In this document: positions 9,201 to 17,541 of the stretch, piece after piece
Layout: each line of letters begins with the position of its first letter
How positions within the stretch are numbered: the first letter of the stretch is position 1
DNA from: JAMXLO01 sp963726125
Lineage (GTDB): Bacteria > Pseudomonadota > Alphaproteobacteria > Acetobacterales > Acetobacteraceae
Direction: 5' to 3'
DNA length: 64,000 nt
Assembly (NCBI GenBank): GCA_963726125.1
Contig: CAVSBG010000013.1
Coordinates: 1 to 64,000, forward strand
Translations under genes and position numbers: made by a program
The notes under the pieces: generated by a model
What the model was told of the DNA's origin: nothing
The model's database searches: none
Seen by the model: the letters and a program-made list of their open reading frames with translations, nothing else

Positions 9201-10687
9201 AGCGGAACGTCGCAGCCGTCACCGGCGCCTGCATGCTGGTGCGCCGCGACGTGTTTAACCGACTCGGCCGGTTCGATGAGGCGCATTCGGTAATCAACAA
9301 CGATGTAGATTTCTGTCTGCGATCCAGGCAGGCGGGTCTGTCGGTTGTCTATACGCCGCATGCCCAGCTGATCCACCATGAGCTCGCGAGCCGTGCGAAT
9401 ATCGCCGACATATTCGACACAGGCCACTTCGCCAAGCAGTGGCGGACGCTCTACGCGACGGGCGATCCCTACTTCAGCCCCAGGCTGACCAAGCTGGCCG
9501 ACGAATACCGCCCCGATACTGAGCCGGCGAGACTGATCTGCCCTAGCAAGCCTCTGTTCCGCAACGACGAAATCAAACGCATCCTTGCGGTTAAGCTGGA
9601 TCACATCGGCGATCTGATCACCGCGCTGCCCGCATTGCGCCGGCTGCGGCAGCATTTCCCATTGGCGCGGATCCATCTATTGGCCAGCGGCGCCGCAAAG
9701 GCCTTCCTGTCCGGTGAGAACTGCGTGGACGAACTCATCGAGTTCGAGTTCTTCCACACCCGCTCCGGCCTCGGCCAAAAAGAGCTCACGCAGGACGATT
9801 TGCTCGTTCTCGGCGAGCGGCTGAAACCCTATGGCTTCGACCTGGCGCTGGACCTGCGCAAACAAATCGAGACCCGGCACGTGCTTCAATACGTGCCAGC
9901 GCGGCTCCGGGCGGGTTATAATCACCTAGGCCGATTTCCCTGGCTGGATATCGCACTGGAATGGGAGGGCGATAATCGCTTGAACCGCAAGCAGAGCCAT
10001 GTCAGCGAGGACCTTTTGCGACTGGTGGATACGATCGCGGCGGCGGGCGAGGCTGTTCCCCCAGTCCTGCAACAGGCGGCCGCTGGAAACGGCAAGTTGC
10101 CGCCCAGCGTTCCGGCCGCCGCTCGTGCACTGTTCCGCAAGCCGGTGGTGGCTGTGCATCCTGGTGTCGGTGCTATCATGCGGCAATGGCTGCCGGAGTA
10201 CTTCGCCACCGTGATCGATCTGCTGATAGAAAAGAACCAGGTGAACGTTTTGCTGGTCGGCGGACACGACGAAGTGGCGTTGGCGGAGGAGGTTCTGGGT
10301 CATATTGTCAACCGCAAGAGCGTGGTGTCGCTTGCAGGAAAAACTTCACTCGCGGATCTTACGGGGGTGTTGCGTGCCTGCGCGCTGTATCTAGGCAACA
10401 ATAGTGGTCCGCAGCACATTGCCGCCGCGTTGGGTGTGCCGACAATCGGTATCTACTCCGGGGTCGTTGACGCGGCCGAATGGGGGCCGACCGGTGCACG
10501 CGCAATCGCCGTGCAACGGAATATGGTGTGCAGCCCGTGTTACCTCATAAAGCCGGACGAGTGCCCGCGCGATTTGGCGTGCCTGAAGCGGCTGGAGCCG
10601 GCGGTCGTGCACGGTTATTGCGAGATGTTGTTGGCGCGGGTGGTGCCCGCGGTGGGGAGAAGCGGGCGGTTGCCAAAGAGATGCTAG
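6257..10687 (+). CDS. Giant multidomain glycosyltransferase: accessory modules + GT2 + GT2 + GT9
   Basis: About 1476 residues. ATG 6257 is preferred because GGAAAG lies at 6241-6246; an in-frame GTG at 6239 is possible (numbering below is from the GTG). A basic N-terminus is followed by an Ig-like segment (68-165). Three related modules follow at about 190-290, 323-424 and 450-553, sharing GW(S/A)V..., I..V.V..D, RxDV and a final SG(F/Y). Residues 590-790 are a GT2 domain with YADEDRVNP and PDWSPDLLLSTNYIG. Residues 833-1050 are a second GT2 with VSIIIPTC and FLNDDIEV. Residues 1112-1475 are a GT9 heptosyltransferase-like domain with VKLDHIGDLITALPALRRLR, VAVHPG and LGNNSGPQHIAAALG. One chain could thus add at least two or three different sugars. 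The lack of transmembrane segments suggests action at the cytoplasmic face. Confidence 0.9.
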   Translation: MKDRQVSTQRMAKGIKATLPSTPGQALHAIGAKRRVRLGPKPAKPRNGAEKSVPDADPQIEIRLDTAVTAGPIQDRYDVEVVGEVLAERPIRSVSLVVDGVSRASFLFGQSASGRQSFSLVHAERETARLELTPIEIEARTDDGYVRRTAFSVAAGLNGVDVPRVVDGPVRDIQSPPLAATPVRLYVETAAFDRQGVLHVVGWSVALFRIVAINIFVDARLLGTTEANQPRDDIGRAYPTYPNARMSGFSFSTTISDDAAPKLITVEAIDLSGTVSRTTVPVDHGADKAPGASLVDVSSVEPAITLTSLRGHRHPISVHCDEAMLGTNGDLLISGWAVCAAGITAVSVRLDDVMVGNAELGLPRPDVGERYPDVPRSHHSGFRLRLPTGLTASGDHQIGIRVHNGLDNIEDLGIVVTAIDHTAAGSGANLNSPADRQEFRFSLDHPVVIEGAVPQPVNGRLAIEGWAVARSGIEAIDVFFDGQLLGQAYYGTARRDVEAALPDWTDAFHSGYIFHVPPRVLESGSHDMRLQLRAKGGGITNSEFRIDVQQGEVMDDYATIRRHMSRAEANLYDDILDRLGYRANFRIMLAITGPLASEKFTATIRSLGAQTYRNWQLFIVADGDERKDLLEIAGREGAGEHVIVTSADAAHSKLISASTGPCLIAVLSPGDQLGCDALAEVAVACGLHPEAEFFYADEDRVNPTSRTREPFFKPDWSPDLLLSTNYIGRPWFATAKLLRRAGVTAHSLLAPAGHYDAVLRSTEFATGIHHVPKLLYRRDDADPPEPDAERRVLEATIVRRNIKANVLSGCLPGTWRLKRTTVAKGKVSIIIPTCAAKGYIATCLETLRSKTAYRNFEIICIDNIPSNLPKYKKLIRKRADKVVAIPETFNWSRFNNRAARQTTGQYLLFLNDDIEVQRGDWLDALLEHAQRPEVGVVGAQLLYPDRKVQHAGIFLTTLGAGRHSFRFLSEDDPGYFGLALTQRNVAAVTGACMLVRRDVFNRLGRFDEAHSVINNDVDFCLRSRQAGLSVVYTPHAQLIHHELASRANIADIFDTGHFAKQWRTLYATGDPYFSPRLTKLADEYRPDTEPARLICPSKPLFRNDEIKRILAVKLDHIGDLITALPALRRLRQHFPLARIHLLASGAAKAFLSGENCVDELIEFEFFHTRSGLGQKELTQDDLLVLGERLKPYGFDLALDLRKQIETRHVLQYVPARLRAGYNHLGRFPWLDIALEWEGDNRLNRKQSHVSEDLLRLVDTIAAAGEAVPPVLQQAAAGNGKLPPSVPAAARALFRKPVVAVHPGVGAIMRQWLPEYFATVIDLLIEKNQVNVLLVGGHDEVALAEEVLGHIVNRKSVVSLAGKTSLADLTGVLRACALYLGNNSGPQHIAAALGVPTIGIYSGVVDAAEWGPTGARAIAVQRNMVCSPCYLIKPDECPRDLACLKRLEPAVVHGYCEMLLARVVPAVGRSGRLPKRC

Positions 10688-11069
10688 CTCCGCACACAAC
10701 GAAGCCCGCTCGCGGCAAGACTAGGGGCAAGGCGGCAAATCACACTCGTCTGAAGCCGCTGCCGCCTCAGCGCGACGAAAAGGTACGCCGGCACGTAAAC
10801 TCGCTGCACGCAGTGCAACGATCCCTTGGGCCAACGCTTCAAAAAGGCCGGGCCTGCTTGGCAAGACGCAAGGCGGCGCGCAGTCTCAATCACGAAGGAA
10901 TCGACGCCTTCTGGCAGATTTCGGCGCCCCACTCCTCGGGATGTAACTACCAGCACCATTCCCACGGTTCAGAGCGGGTCTCAAACCGCACCCTCTACGA
11001 CCAGTCAAAAGGGAAGTCGGTGCGAGCGAACCGGAATGCCACTTGGCGAGAAGGAAAATACTCGTAGAT
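10688..11069. other. Intergenic stretch before the sulfotransferase
   Basis: A 93-codon minus-strand frame (10684-10965) and plus-strand frames here are Arg/Ser-rich and unlike any family I know. I see no gene, hairpin terminator or repeat. Confidence 0.35.
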
Positions 11070-12488
11070 ATGCTCAATGGGCACGTTGACACGATCGGGC
11101 GGGATCTGATCGCCGGCTGGGCTGCGGACAGTGACGACCCCAATCGGGTAGTTGAGGTCTCCGTGCATGTTGATGGGGTCGAACGTGGCCGATGTCCCGC
11201 AGACAAACTGCGGCCAGACTTACGTGCCCTTGGGATCTACGGTGAGGGGCGGCACGGCTTCGCCATCGCGTTTGTTCCGCCGTTGTCTTCTTATGAGGAT
11301 CATGAATTACTCGTGCGTTCGTCCGTCGGCCGGAACATACTTGGACGCGGCCATGTCCGAATCGTCAAGAACTTGGTGGGCGACGAAGCCATCATCTTGA
11401 TGGCCGACAAACCGATGCCAGCGCAACTCGCAGAACTTGGCCCAATCCGATATATACTCCACATAGGGCCGCATAAGACCGGCACCACTTATCTTCAAAT
11501 GGCCTTTGTTGAAACCCGCAGTGAGCTGCGCGCAGGCGGAGTTATATATCCCGATGCTTCATTTGGTGTAGTCGGTCCAGGTGGCCACAGCCATACTGAG
11601 TTTCATCGTAGCCTAAATGCGCGCGATCCAACGGATTTAGTGGCAATCCTCGATCGATTAAATGCGGAGCCCTGCAAAACCCTTCTACTTTCGTGCGAAG
11701 ATCTAATTGGCGTGTCACACGCAAATCTACATCGTCTTAAGTCACTTGTGCCGACGCGGAGAATTGAAATCGTTTTCTATTGTCGACGGTGGTCAGAGTT
11801 ATTGCCATCAGGGTGGCAAGAAACTATCAAACAAGGAAAGACACATAGCCTGGGGGAATTTCTGTCTACTCATCTGGGTGACCCAATGAGTTCTGGTATG
11901 ATAAACTTTAACATAGTCCTAGACAAATATGCTGACGTATTTGGTATCGATAATATAAGGATAATCTCTTACAATCGCCTTGTCGAGTTGGGTGTAGATC
12001 TTTACAGCCACTTCGTTCGATCTGTTCTTCACATGGATACAACTCCTGTCGTTCCGACAGCGGTTCCAAATCGGTCTCTGGATCCTGTTGACGTTGAGAC
12101 GGTACGGCTACTTAACCTAATTGCTGCTGCACGCTCCGAACCATCGGGAGTTGATATGTTTCATCGATATTGGAGAAATCGAGCGAATACGAATTTCCTA
12201 TTGTTACATCAGGAGATGATCAAATGTCTCACAACCATACGCATCGACGACGCTGCCCATAGTCTGCAATCTGTGCATGATCTAATATTTAGCAAATACA
12301 AAGGCTGCGTGATCAGCCCGGACAACGGCCAAAATCTATTTGACCCAGAGGTTCGTGAGCTTCCGTTTATCCAACCAACGTACCTTTTGGTAAAGGGCAT
12401 GGTGCAGTACGCGTTGGACGCCTACGAGGTGGTGTTTGATCGGAAAAGCCGGGCTAATACCAATGCTGGCGCTGAGCCCAATTCATAG
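11070..12488 (+). CDS. Sulfotransferase with N-terminal beta-sandwich accessory module
   Basis: 472 residues from ATG 11070 (AAGGA at 11051-11055 is rather far; a TTG at 11043 is in frame). Residues 1-95 form a module beginning LNGHVDTIGRDLIAGWA and including VHVDG and LRPDLR, ending in GRHGFAIAF. This kind of domain is fused to many bacterial glycosyltransferases and sulfotransferases. From residue 129, ILHIGPHKTGTTYLQ is the 5'-phosphosulfate-binding loop of PAPS-dependent sulfotransferases. VFYCRRWSELLPSGW resembles the 3'-phosphate-binding region. The enzyme presumably sulfates a carbohydrate made by the neighbouring glycosyltransferases. The second half is visibly AT-richer than the housekeeping genes further right, consistent with horizontal origin. 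Confidence 0.83.
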   Translation: MLNGHVDTIGRDLIAGWAADSDDPNRVVEVSVHVDGVERGRCPADKLRPDLRALGIYGEGRHGFAIAFVPPLSSYEDHELLVRSSVGRNILGRGHVRIVKNLVGDEAIILMADKPMPAQLAELGPIRYILHIGPHKTGTTYLQMAFVETRSELRAGGVIYPDASFGVVGPGGHSHTEFHRSLNARDPTDLVAILDRLNAEPCKTLLLSCEDLIGVSHANLHRLKSLVPTRRIEIVFYCRRWSELLPSGWQETIKQGKTHSLGEFLSTHLGDPMSSGMINFNIVLDKYADVFGIDNIRIISYNRLVELGVDLYSHFVRSVLHMDTTPVVPTAVPNRSLDPVDVETVRLLNLIAAARSEPSGVDMFHRYWRNRANTNFLLLHQEMIKCLTTIRIDDAAHSLQSVHDLIFSKYKGCVISPDNGQNLFDPEVRELPFIQPTYLLVKGMVQYALDAYEVVFDRKSRANTNAGAEPNS

Positions 12489-12734
12489 GGCTTCGCCGAC
12501 GCGCGGCTGATAACATTCCTTCTGGCGAGCATCAGGATAAACACCCTGGCGGCAGCTGTTGTGCTTCGGTCTAACTCCACTGGTCGTCATCGGCAGCAGA
12601 TGTACGATGAACGCAGACGCGAAGCAGCGCGTCGATATTGGCACTGGCGCCGGGGCAGAACACAAGTTTTCGAGCCGCGGACTGGCCTGCAGACCGCGAC
12701 ATCGGTCACGGTGGGCGATACTGGCGCGCGCGCC

Positions 12735-13440
12735 ATGCCCAGACAGAATGGCTCTTGCACGCAGATCGGCAGCGATAGCTTCACTTGATTCTGCGCGCGG
12801 GCGCAGCATCGCGGCGAGCGGATCGGTGGTGGTGCGCAGCACGAAGAGACCGTCGAAGCGGGCTTACGGAGTTGAAGCGGCAACTACAGGCCACGCGCCT
12901 CCGGTGCGGCGGCGGTCTCAGGGCTGATCATGCCGCGCTCGGCGAAGATCCAGAAGCGACCAATGGTGAAGCGCCCGGCGCAGCCGATCGATGACCGGTA
13001 TCAGCGATGTGACATCGGCGGTGTGACCCGGCCACATCTTCGCATACCGGAATGGCATCGCCATCGATCACCACCGCGAGGATCATCTGATGCAGGTCGG
13101 GACGATGGTCCTTGCTGAAACCGTGCTCGCCGAGGGACTGCCCGTCCTGGCCTTTGAAATGCAGGCTGGTGGCATCCATGAACACCAAGTCGAGCCGGCC
13201 GAACAGATCGCGCCGATGGGCGAGAAGTTGTTGCTAGATCAGGTCCTTTACACAGCGTAGCGCGAACGGCTGTCACTCTGTCCTGCTGATCGGCGGGGAG
13301 CGCCTCGCTGAGCCAAGCCATCGCGCGATAGAGGTGGGCAGTTCCACGCGGTCGCTGCCCTTAATGCGGTAGTCCTCGCGCCAGCGTCGGCTGCCAGACC
13401 CGAGGCACCGCGCATCTGCCGGTGCAACACGGTGAGGAAC
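12735..13440 (-). pseudogene. Decayed IS1634-type (IS4 superfamily) transposase
   Basis: Fragments of one transposase lie in different minus-strand frames, in the correct order. Near 13400-13310 is DYRIKGSDRVELPTSIARWL. Around 13321-13250 is AWLSEALPADQQDRV. At 13188-13060 is VFMDATSLHFKGQDGQSLGE followed by HGFSKDHRPDLHQMILAVVI. Near 12950 is ERGMISPETAA, and near 12840 RFDGLFVLRTTTDPLAAML. These are the conserved blocks of IS1634-family transposases, including the DATSL acidic motif. Several frameshifts and a stop separate them, and both ends are lost. No inverted repeats or target duplication could be recognised. The element is dead, but it documents past insertion between the sulfotransferase and the next glycosyltransferase. 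Confidence 0.8.
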
Positions 13441-13464
13441 ATGCGATGGCCGCAGCCACATGTG

Positions 13465-14289
13465 CTACAGCGCTTCTCGCAAGCGCTCGGGGATGCGGAC
13501 GAACCTAGCCTGTGTGCCGAGTTTGGCCTTGGCATGCCACATGCCAGTGCTCTCGACTATATCGGGGAGAGGGAGTTCGGCGAGGTCAACGCTGCCGTGG
13601 TTCGCCAGTGCCTTTTCGAGATTGGTGAACCATTCGGCTCTCTCCTCGTCTGTGAAGCGGTAAGTCTTTCCCCATCCAGAAGCGAGTGCTTCGGACGACC
13701 ATTCGAGCGCGCGCGTGACCTGAAGGCGGCTCATAGCTGCATCGTAGTCAGCATGCTTGAGGTGGAATAGCAGTAGGTTCGGGTCGCATTCCGCGCGTAG
13801 CGAACAGGCGTGAAAGCCTATAGACCACCGCGCCGGTTTGCGGATGATAACCGTTTTGCATGAGGCATCGTGGAAGAAGGCAAAGCGCCGCTGCGAAAGA
13901 ATAGGGAGGTCATCGCGCAGCGGAGGTTCTCCAGAGCATCGATGGAAAACGTTTAGTCCGACCGCAGCTATCGCATCGGGGCATGTCCGGGAATAGTCGG
14001 CGAGTTGACTGCCATCGGCGGGGATCACGAACTCGTCGCAGTCGGTGTACAGCACGGCGTCGTGCATCGCCAGCTTAGAGGCTGCCAGATCACTGATGAA
14101 CGCGGCGCGTTTTCCATCGTCGAATGGCGAACGGGCAAGACGCAGGCAATCCCTGATGTCGGCGGTGCTGCCGTCGTCCGAACCATCGTCCACAACCAGG
14201 ACAGCGTCGGCATGGTGGCCATAGTGCCGCAACCATCGGCGCAGCATTGCGCCTTCGTTGTAAACCATGGTGATTGCAAGCAAGGACAT
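13465..14289 (-). CDS. Glycosyltransferase family 2 (Glyco_tranf_2_4-like)
   Basis: 274 residues. The ATG at 14287-14289 has a GGCGGAG ribosome site about 10 bases upstream. The N-terminus MSLLAITMVYNEGAMLRRWL and the following VLVVDDGSDDGSTADI form the nucleotide-binding start of a GT-A fold. YTDCDEFVIP supplies the DxD-like metal site. The form resembles compact glycosyltransferases that take over when MVYNE replaces the usual PxYN(N/E). It follows the FkbM gene at 14386 by about 100 bases on the same strand, so the two may be co-transcribed. The transposase remnant lies immediately downstream, but the C-terminus appears intact. Confidence 0.85.
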   Translation of the reverse strand: MSLLAITMVYNEGAMLRRWLRHYGHHADAVLVVDDGSDDGSTADIRDCLRLARSPFDDGKRAAFISDLAASKLAMHDAVLYTDCDEFVIPADGSQLADYSRTCPDAIAAVGLNVFHRCSGEPPLRDDLPILSQRRFAFFHDASCKTVIIRKPARWSIGFHACSLRAECDPNLLLFHLKHADYDAAMSRLQVTRALEWSSEALASGWGKTYRFTDEERAEWFTNLEKALANHGSVDLAELPLPDIVESTGMWHAKAKLGTQARFVRIPERLREAL

Positions 14290-14385
14290 TTTTTCATACT
14301 CCGCCTGATCGTCTCTGTGATCGTGGTTTTTCCGGCTGGTGAACCGGACAGCCGATTATGCAGATGCTGACGGCCGGAGTCAGCC

Positions 14386-15075
14386 TCACTGGGCCGAGAT
14401 CAACACGTAATTGCGGACGCCCACGTAGTCGAAGAAGGCTGAAATGGGCTGATACCCTCGTTCGCGCGTCCACGCCCAGAACGTCGCCTCGTTCTCTCGT
14501 TGCACCTCTATTGCAATTGCCGGTCGCCACTTCGATATCAGCTTCTCGGCACCCACTAATACATCGAGTTCACCGCCCTCCACGTCAATCTTAAGGAGGC
14601 TCAGCGGCCCCTCGAACTGAAGATCGTCCAGAGGAGCCACAATAATCGAGCCAGCCTCGTCGTAAGCGAGCGTCGTGCCGCCCAGGTTGTGGTCAGGCCG
14701 ATGCGCGACCCGCATGCGGCCCATCCTACCGCCAACGGCAATCCCAAGATGCTGCATGTCGATCGTCGCGCGAGTGTTGTTGCTGCTGACGTTCTTGCGA
14801 AGAATCTCGACTGCCGCCGGGTTTGCTTCCAGAGGGTACACACGGACCGCATTGGTGTGCTGGCTGTAGAACAGCGTGTGATTTCCAACGTTGGCCCCAA
14901 CGTCGATGACCGAAGACCTTCGATGGATCAAGTCGCGCTGGATCAGTAAATGTCTCAGTTCGTAGAACTCGCCACGTCCATGGAATTCCTGGATGTGGTC
15001 GCGTTCGTCTTCAATATGAAATCTGGTTGCCAATCCTTCGAACTGAACGATGGCTCTCATCAATTTATTCCTCAT
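14386..15075 (-). CDS. FkbM-family methyltransferase (second copy)
   Basis: 229 residues. SSVIDVGANVGNHTLFYSQH is the SAM-binding motif I. RVYPLEANPAAVEILRKN follows, and LSLLKIDVEGGELDVLVGAE is the FkbM signature near residue 160. An internal ATG at 15060 is also preceded by GAGGA and could be the true start; the difference is five residues. The enzyme probably O-methylates a sugar or a phosphate-linked group in the polysaccharide made by this cluster. Its upstream glycosyltransferase partner at 13465 reads in the same direction. It is distinct from the FkbM protein at 2134-2907 apart from the shared motifs. Confidence 0.88.
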   Translation of the reverse strand: MRNKLMRAIVQFEGLATRFHIEDERDHIQEFHGRGEFYELRHLLIQRDLIHRRSSVIDVGANVGNHTLFYSQHTNAVRVYPLEANPAAVEILRKNVSSNNTRATIDMQHLGIAVGGRMGRMRVAHRPDHNLGGTTLAYDEAGSIIVAPLDDLQFEGPLSLLKIDVEGGELDVLVGAEKLISKWRPAIAIEVQRENEATFWAWTRERGYQPISAFFDYVGVRNYVLISAQ

Positions 15076-15167
15076 CCCACTCAGTCACTAATTACAGTAA
15101 ACATCTGGATGGTACGGAAAACAAGCCAGCATTTTGGCGTGTGTCGGTAGCACATGATATGTCGGGA

Positions 15168-15243
15168 CTAGTGGTCAAAACCCGACGGAAGAGTCCGTTG
15201 GCGCCAAGGCTAGGAAGCAAGTGATCTCAACCGCAAATCACGC
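15168..15243 (+). repeat. Dispersed intergenic repeat, copy 1
   Basis: About 75 bases from CTAGTGGTCAAAACCCGACG to AACCGCAAATCACGC match 48213-48290 with only a handful of differences. Both copies contain GGAAGAGTCCGTTG, CCAAGGC.AGGAAGCAAGTG and ACCGCAAATCACGC. The copies sit in gaps 33 kb apart, in the same orientation. No coding content is seen. Confidence 0.8.
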
Positions 15244-15935
15244 GCATTCATCGGGCTCTTCTTAGCGTGCTAGTCCGACTATTCTCCTGTTCCCTTCTAT
15301 ACCCGAGAAGGTCCCATGACGCGTGTCGTTCGATGGTCGCCGGGAACGGAAGGAGTTCGCGTCGCAGTTTGGGGTTCTGCTGCGCCGTGCAGTCTTCCGC
15401 GCTCATCGACGGGAGCGTGAGCGCACGGCTGCGGAACCGTCGCGGCGCATGTTGGCTGCCGACGGTTTCGGCGCAAGCTGCTCGCCAGACCCAGGTAACC
15501 CGGCAGGCGACCTACTGCCGACCTACGGTGGCTTTCACTCGCTGGCATGATTGGAGGGAAGAGAGCGTCGCGGATCGCAGGCGACAGTGGCCGGGCGGAC
15601 GTTTGCCGTGGTCTGGGAATGATACGCTGCCTACGCGACTCGTCGCGGGTGACGACCATCTCTGAAAATGCCAGTCTGGATCGATGGAGCGAGTAGATTG
15701 CGCATCGAGAGTCCCGGACAAACTGGTGGCGACAAGCTTTGCGGCGCGGCGCTTTGCGACATGTAGCCCTCTCCACAACCAGCGTACTTCACATAATCCG
15801 GCTCCTTGGCCTCGTGAAAGATGCGCACTTCGCCACCGGACGCTGACTTTTCCGGCGTCGGTGTGAGTCGATCCATACCAGCGGCGGCCGTGATGGCGGC
15901 AGGTGCACCTCCTCGCCGAACCGAGGAACACCACC
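15244..15935. other. Long non-coding stretch upstream of the collar-domain gene
   Basis: Several open frames cross this stretch on both strands (for example minus 15631-15981 and 15512-16036). All overlap each other, are Arg/Ser-rich and lack recognisable motifs. I see no reliable gene. The GAGGA immediately before 15936 belongs to the next gene. Confidence 0.35.
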
Positions 15936-17327
15936 ATGCGCCGCACCACACGCCCTCCCCGCATCGTAATCGCCCTGGCATCCATCGAAATGCTTGGATT
16001 GCTCAGCGGCGGTGTCGCCAGGGCCAGTCCGATCACCGGCGCCGGTGAGCCGATCGCGACCCAAGAACCATCGCTTGGGCTGACCTATCTGGTACACACC
16101 TACGATCCGACCAACATCGCCGGTGACGGCCAGGTCGTGCTGTTCGCCGGCAATTTTGCGCCTGGCGGGTATTCCGTCGCCAACGGGCAACTGATGTCGA
16201 TTGCCGCCAATGAGGTGCTGTTCACCCGGATCGGCACGACCTACGGCGGCAACGGCACGAACGACTTCGCCCTGCCGAACTTGTCTGGCCGCACGGCGGT
16301 CGGCATCGGGCAAGGTGTGGGGCTGGCCAATCGCACTCTGGGCAGCACCTACGGCGCCACGACCCAGACCCTGACCACCAACCAGTTGCCGCCCTATGGT
16401 GGGGCGAGCGGGATCGCCGCCGGCAGCCAACCCGTCTCGACGTTGCAGCCCTCGCTCGCGTTGAACGAGGCGGTGGTGACGCAAGGCTTCTTGCCCTCTG
16501 GCATCGGCCCGCAGGCGACGGGGCCACTGATCGGCCAGGTGTTGACCTATGCGGGGTCGACGTTGCCGGGCGGGCAGACCGCCGCCAACGGCCAGCAGCT
16601 ACCGACCGCCCAGCAGCAGGCACTGTTCTCGGTGCTTGGGAATACGTACGGCGGCAACTTCCCGGACACATTCGCAGTGCCCAACCTCGATGGGCGCGCG
16701 CCGTCCGGGGTCGGTGCGGCGCCAGGGCTGATACCTATGACGCTCGGCGCGATGGTGGGGGGACAGGGCACCACGCTCACCATCGCCAACTTGCCGCCCC
16801 AATCGTTGACCCTGTCGAACGGCACGACCGCGGTGCTAGGCGGCGAGCAGCCGTTCAGCGTGGAGCAGCCCACGCTCGGGCTGAACTACATTATCGCGAC
16901 ACAAGGCGTGTTTCCGACCGCGGGTGGAGCCGCGCCGGATGGGACACCGTTTCTCGGCGAGATCAGTCTGTTTGCCGGAACCGTTGCACCGGCGGGCTGG
17001 GAATTTGCCGATGGGCAATTGCTTTCGGTTGCTCAAAACCAGGCATTGTTCGCGGTGATCGGCAGCACCTATGGCGGCAACGGCACCTTCGACTTTGCGC
17101 TACCGAACCTGGAGGACCGCGTGGCGGTCGGGACCGGAGACGGCGTCTCGCTGGGCGAGGTGTTCGGTGCCGACACCGACACACTGAATTACGCTGAATT
17201 GCCGCAAGGGTATCCTGCCGCCCTGCCGACGGCTTCCGCCGTGCCCGAGCCGCCCGCAGTGGCAGTCCTGCTGATGGGACTCATCGTGCTCGGCTGGCAC
17301 CGGCGGCGCCGATGCCAGCTGGCTTGA
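15936..17327 (+). CDS. PEP-CTERM protein with three phage tail-collar-like domains
   Basis: 463 residues from ATG 15936, with GAGGA a few bases upstream; an earlier in-frame start at 15903 lacks this. A signal peptide with a basic start and the hydrophobic IVIALASIEMLGLLSGG ends near ASP. Three tandem tail-collar (MdpB/microcystin-dependent-protein type) units follow. Each has a core of G.(I/V)..(F/Y)AG...P.G, ANGQ or ADGQ, ALF or VLF, (I/L)G.TYGGN and F..PNL..R. They begin near 16130, 16530 and 16960. The C-terminus has AVPEPPAVAVLLMGLIVLGW followed by basic residues, a PEP-CTERM sorting signal processed by exosortase. The protein is probably delivered to the cell surface or matrix. This fold is usually found in tail fibres, where it supports receptor binding. 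Confidence 0.87.
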   Translation: MRRTTRPPRIVIALASIEMLGLLSGGVARASPITGAGEPIATQEPSLGLTYLVHTYDPTNIAGDGQVVLFAGNFAPGGYSVANGQLMSIAANEVLFTRIGTTYGGNGTNDFALPNLSGRTAVGIGQGVGLANRTLGSTYGATTQTLTTNQLPPYGGASGIAAGSQPVSTLQPSLALNEAVVTQGFLPSGIGPQATGPLIGQVLTYAGSTLPGGQTAANGQQLPTAQQQALFSVLGNTYGGNFPDTFAVPNLDGRAPSGVGAAPGLIPMTLGAMVGGQGTTLTIANLPPQSLTLSNGTTAVLGGEQPFSVEQPTLGLNYIIATQGVFPTAGGAAPDGTPFLGEISLFAGTVAPAGWEFADGQLLSVAQNQALFAVIGSTYGGNGTFDFALPNLEDRVAVGTGDGVSLGEVFGADTDTLNYAELPQGYPAALPTASAVPEPPAVAVLLMGLIVLGWHRRRRCQLA

Positions 17328-17541
17328 TGCTCTGTTCAAGCGCAGCACAACGGACACCGCTGTCGATCGGCATCGGGTCAACGGCAGCACGATCGCGGAG
17401 CCGCCGGTGAGCCGCATGACCTATAAACCGCATTACCGAGCCTCGCTGTCACCCTCAACCGCGACCGAGTGTGAGTTAACTCATAGTCCAGCCAATGACC
17501 TGACCTTATTCCACTTGGCATATCTGGTCAGGAGAAGCGCC

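Noticed and set aside
8984..9676. 230-codon minus-strand frame
   Set aside because: It lies wholly within the GT2 domain of the giant glycosyltransferase.
15267..15866. Short frames on both strands upstream of the collar-domain gene
   Set aside because: They overlap each other, are basic and low-complexity, and lack ribosome sites and motifs.
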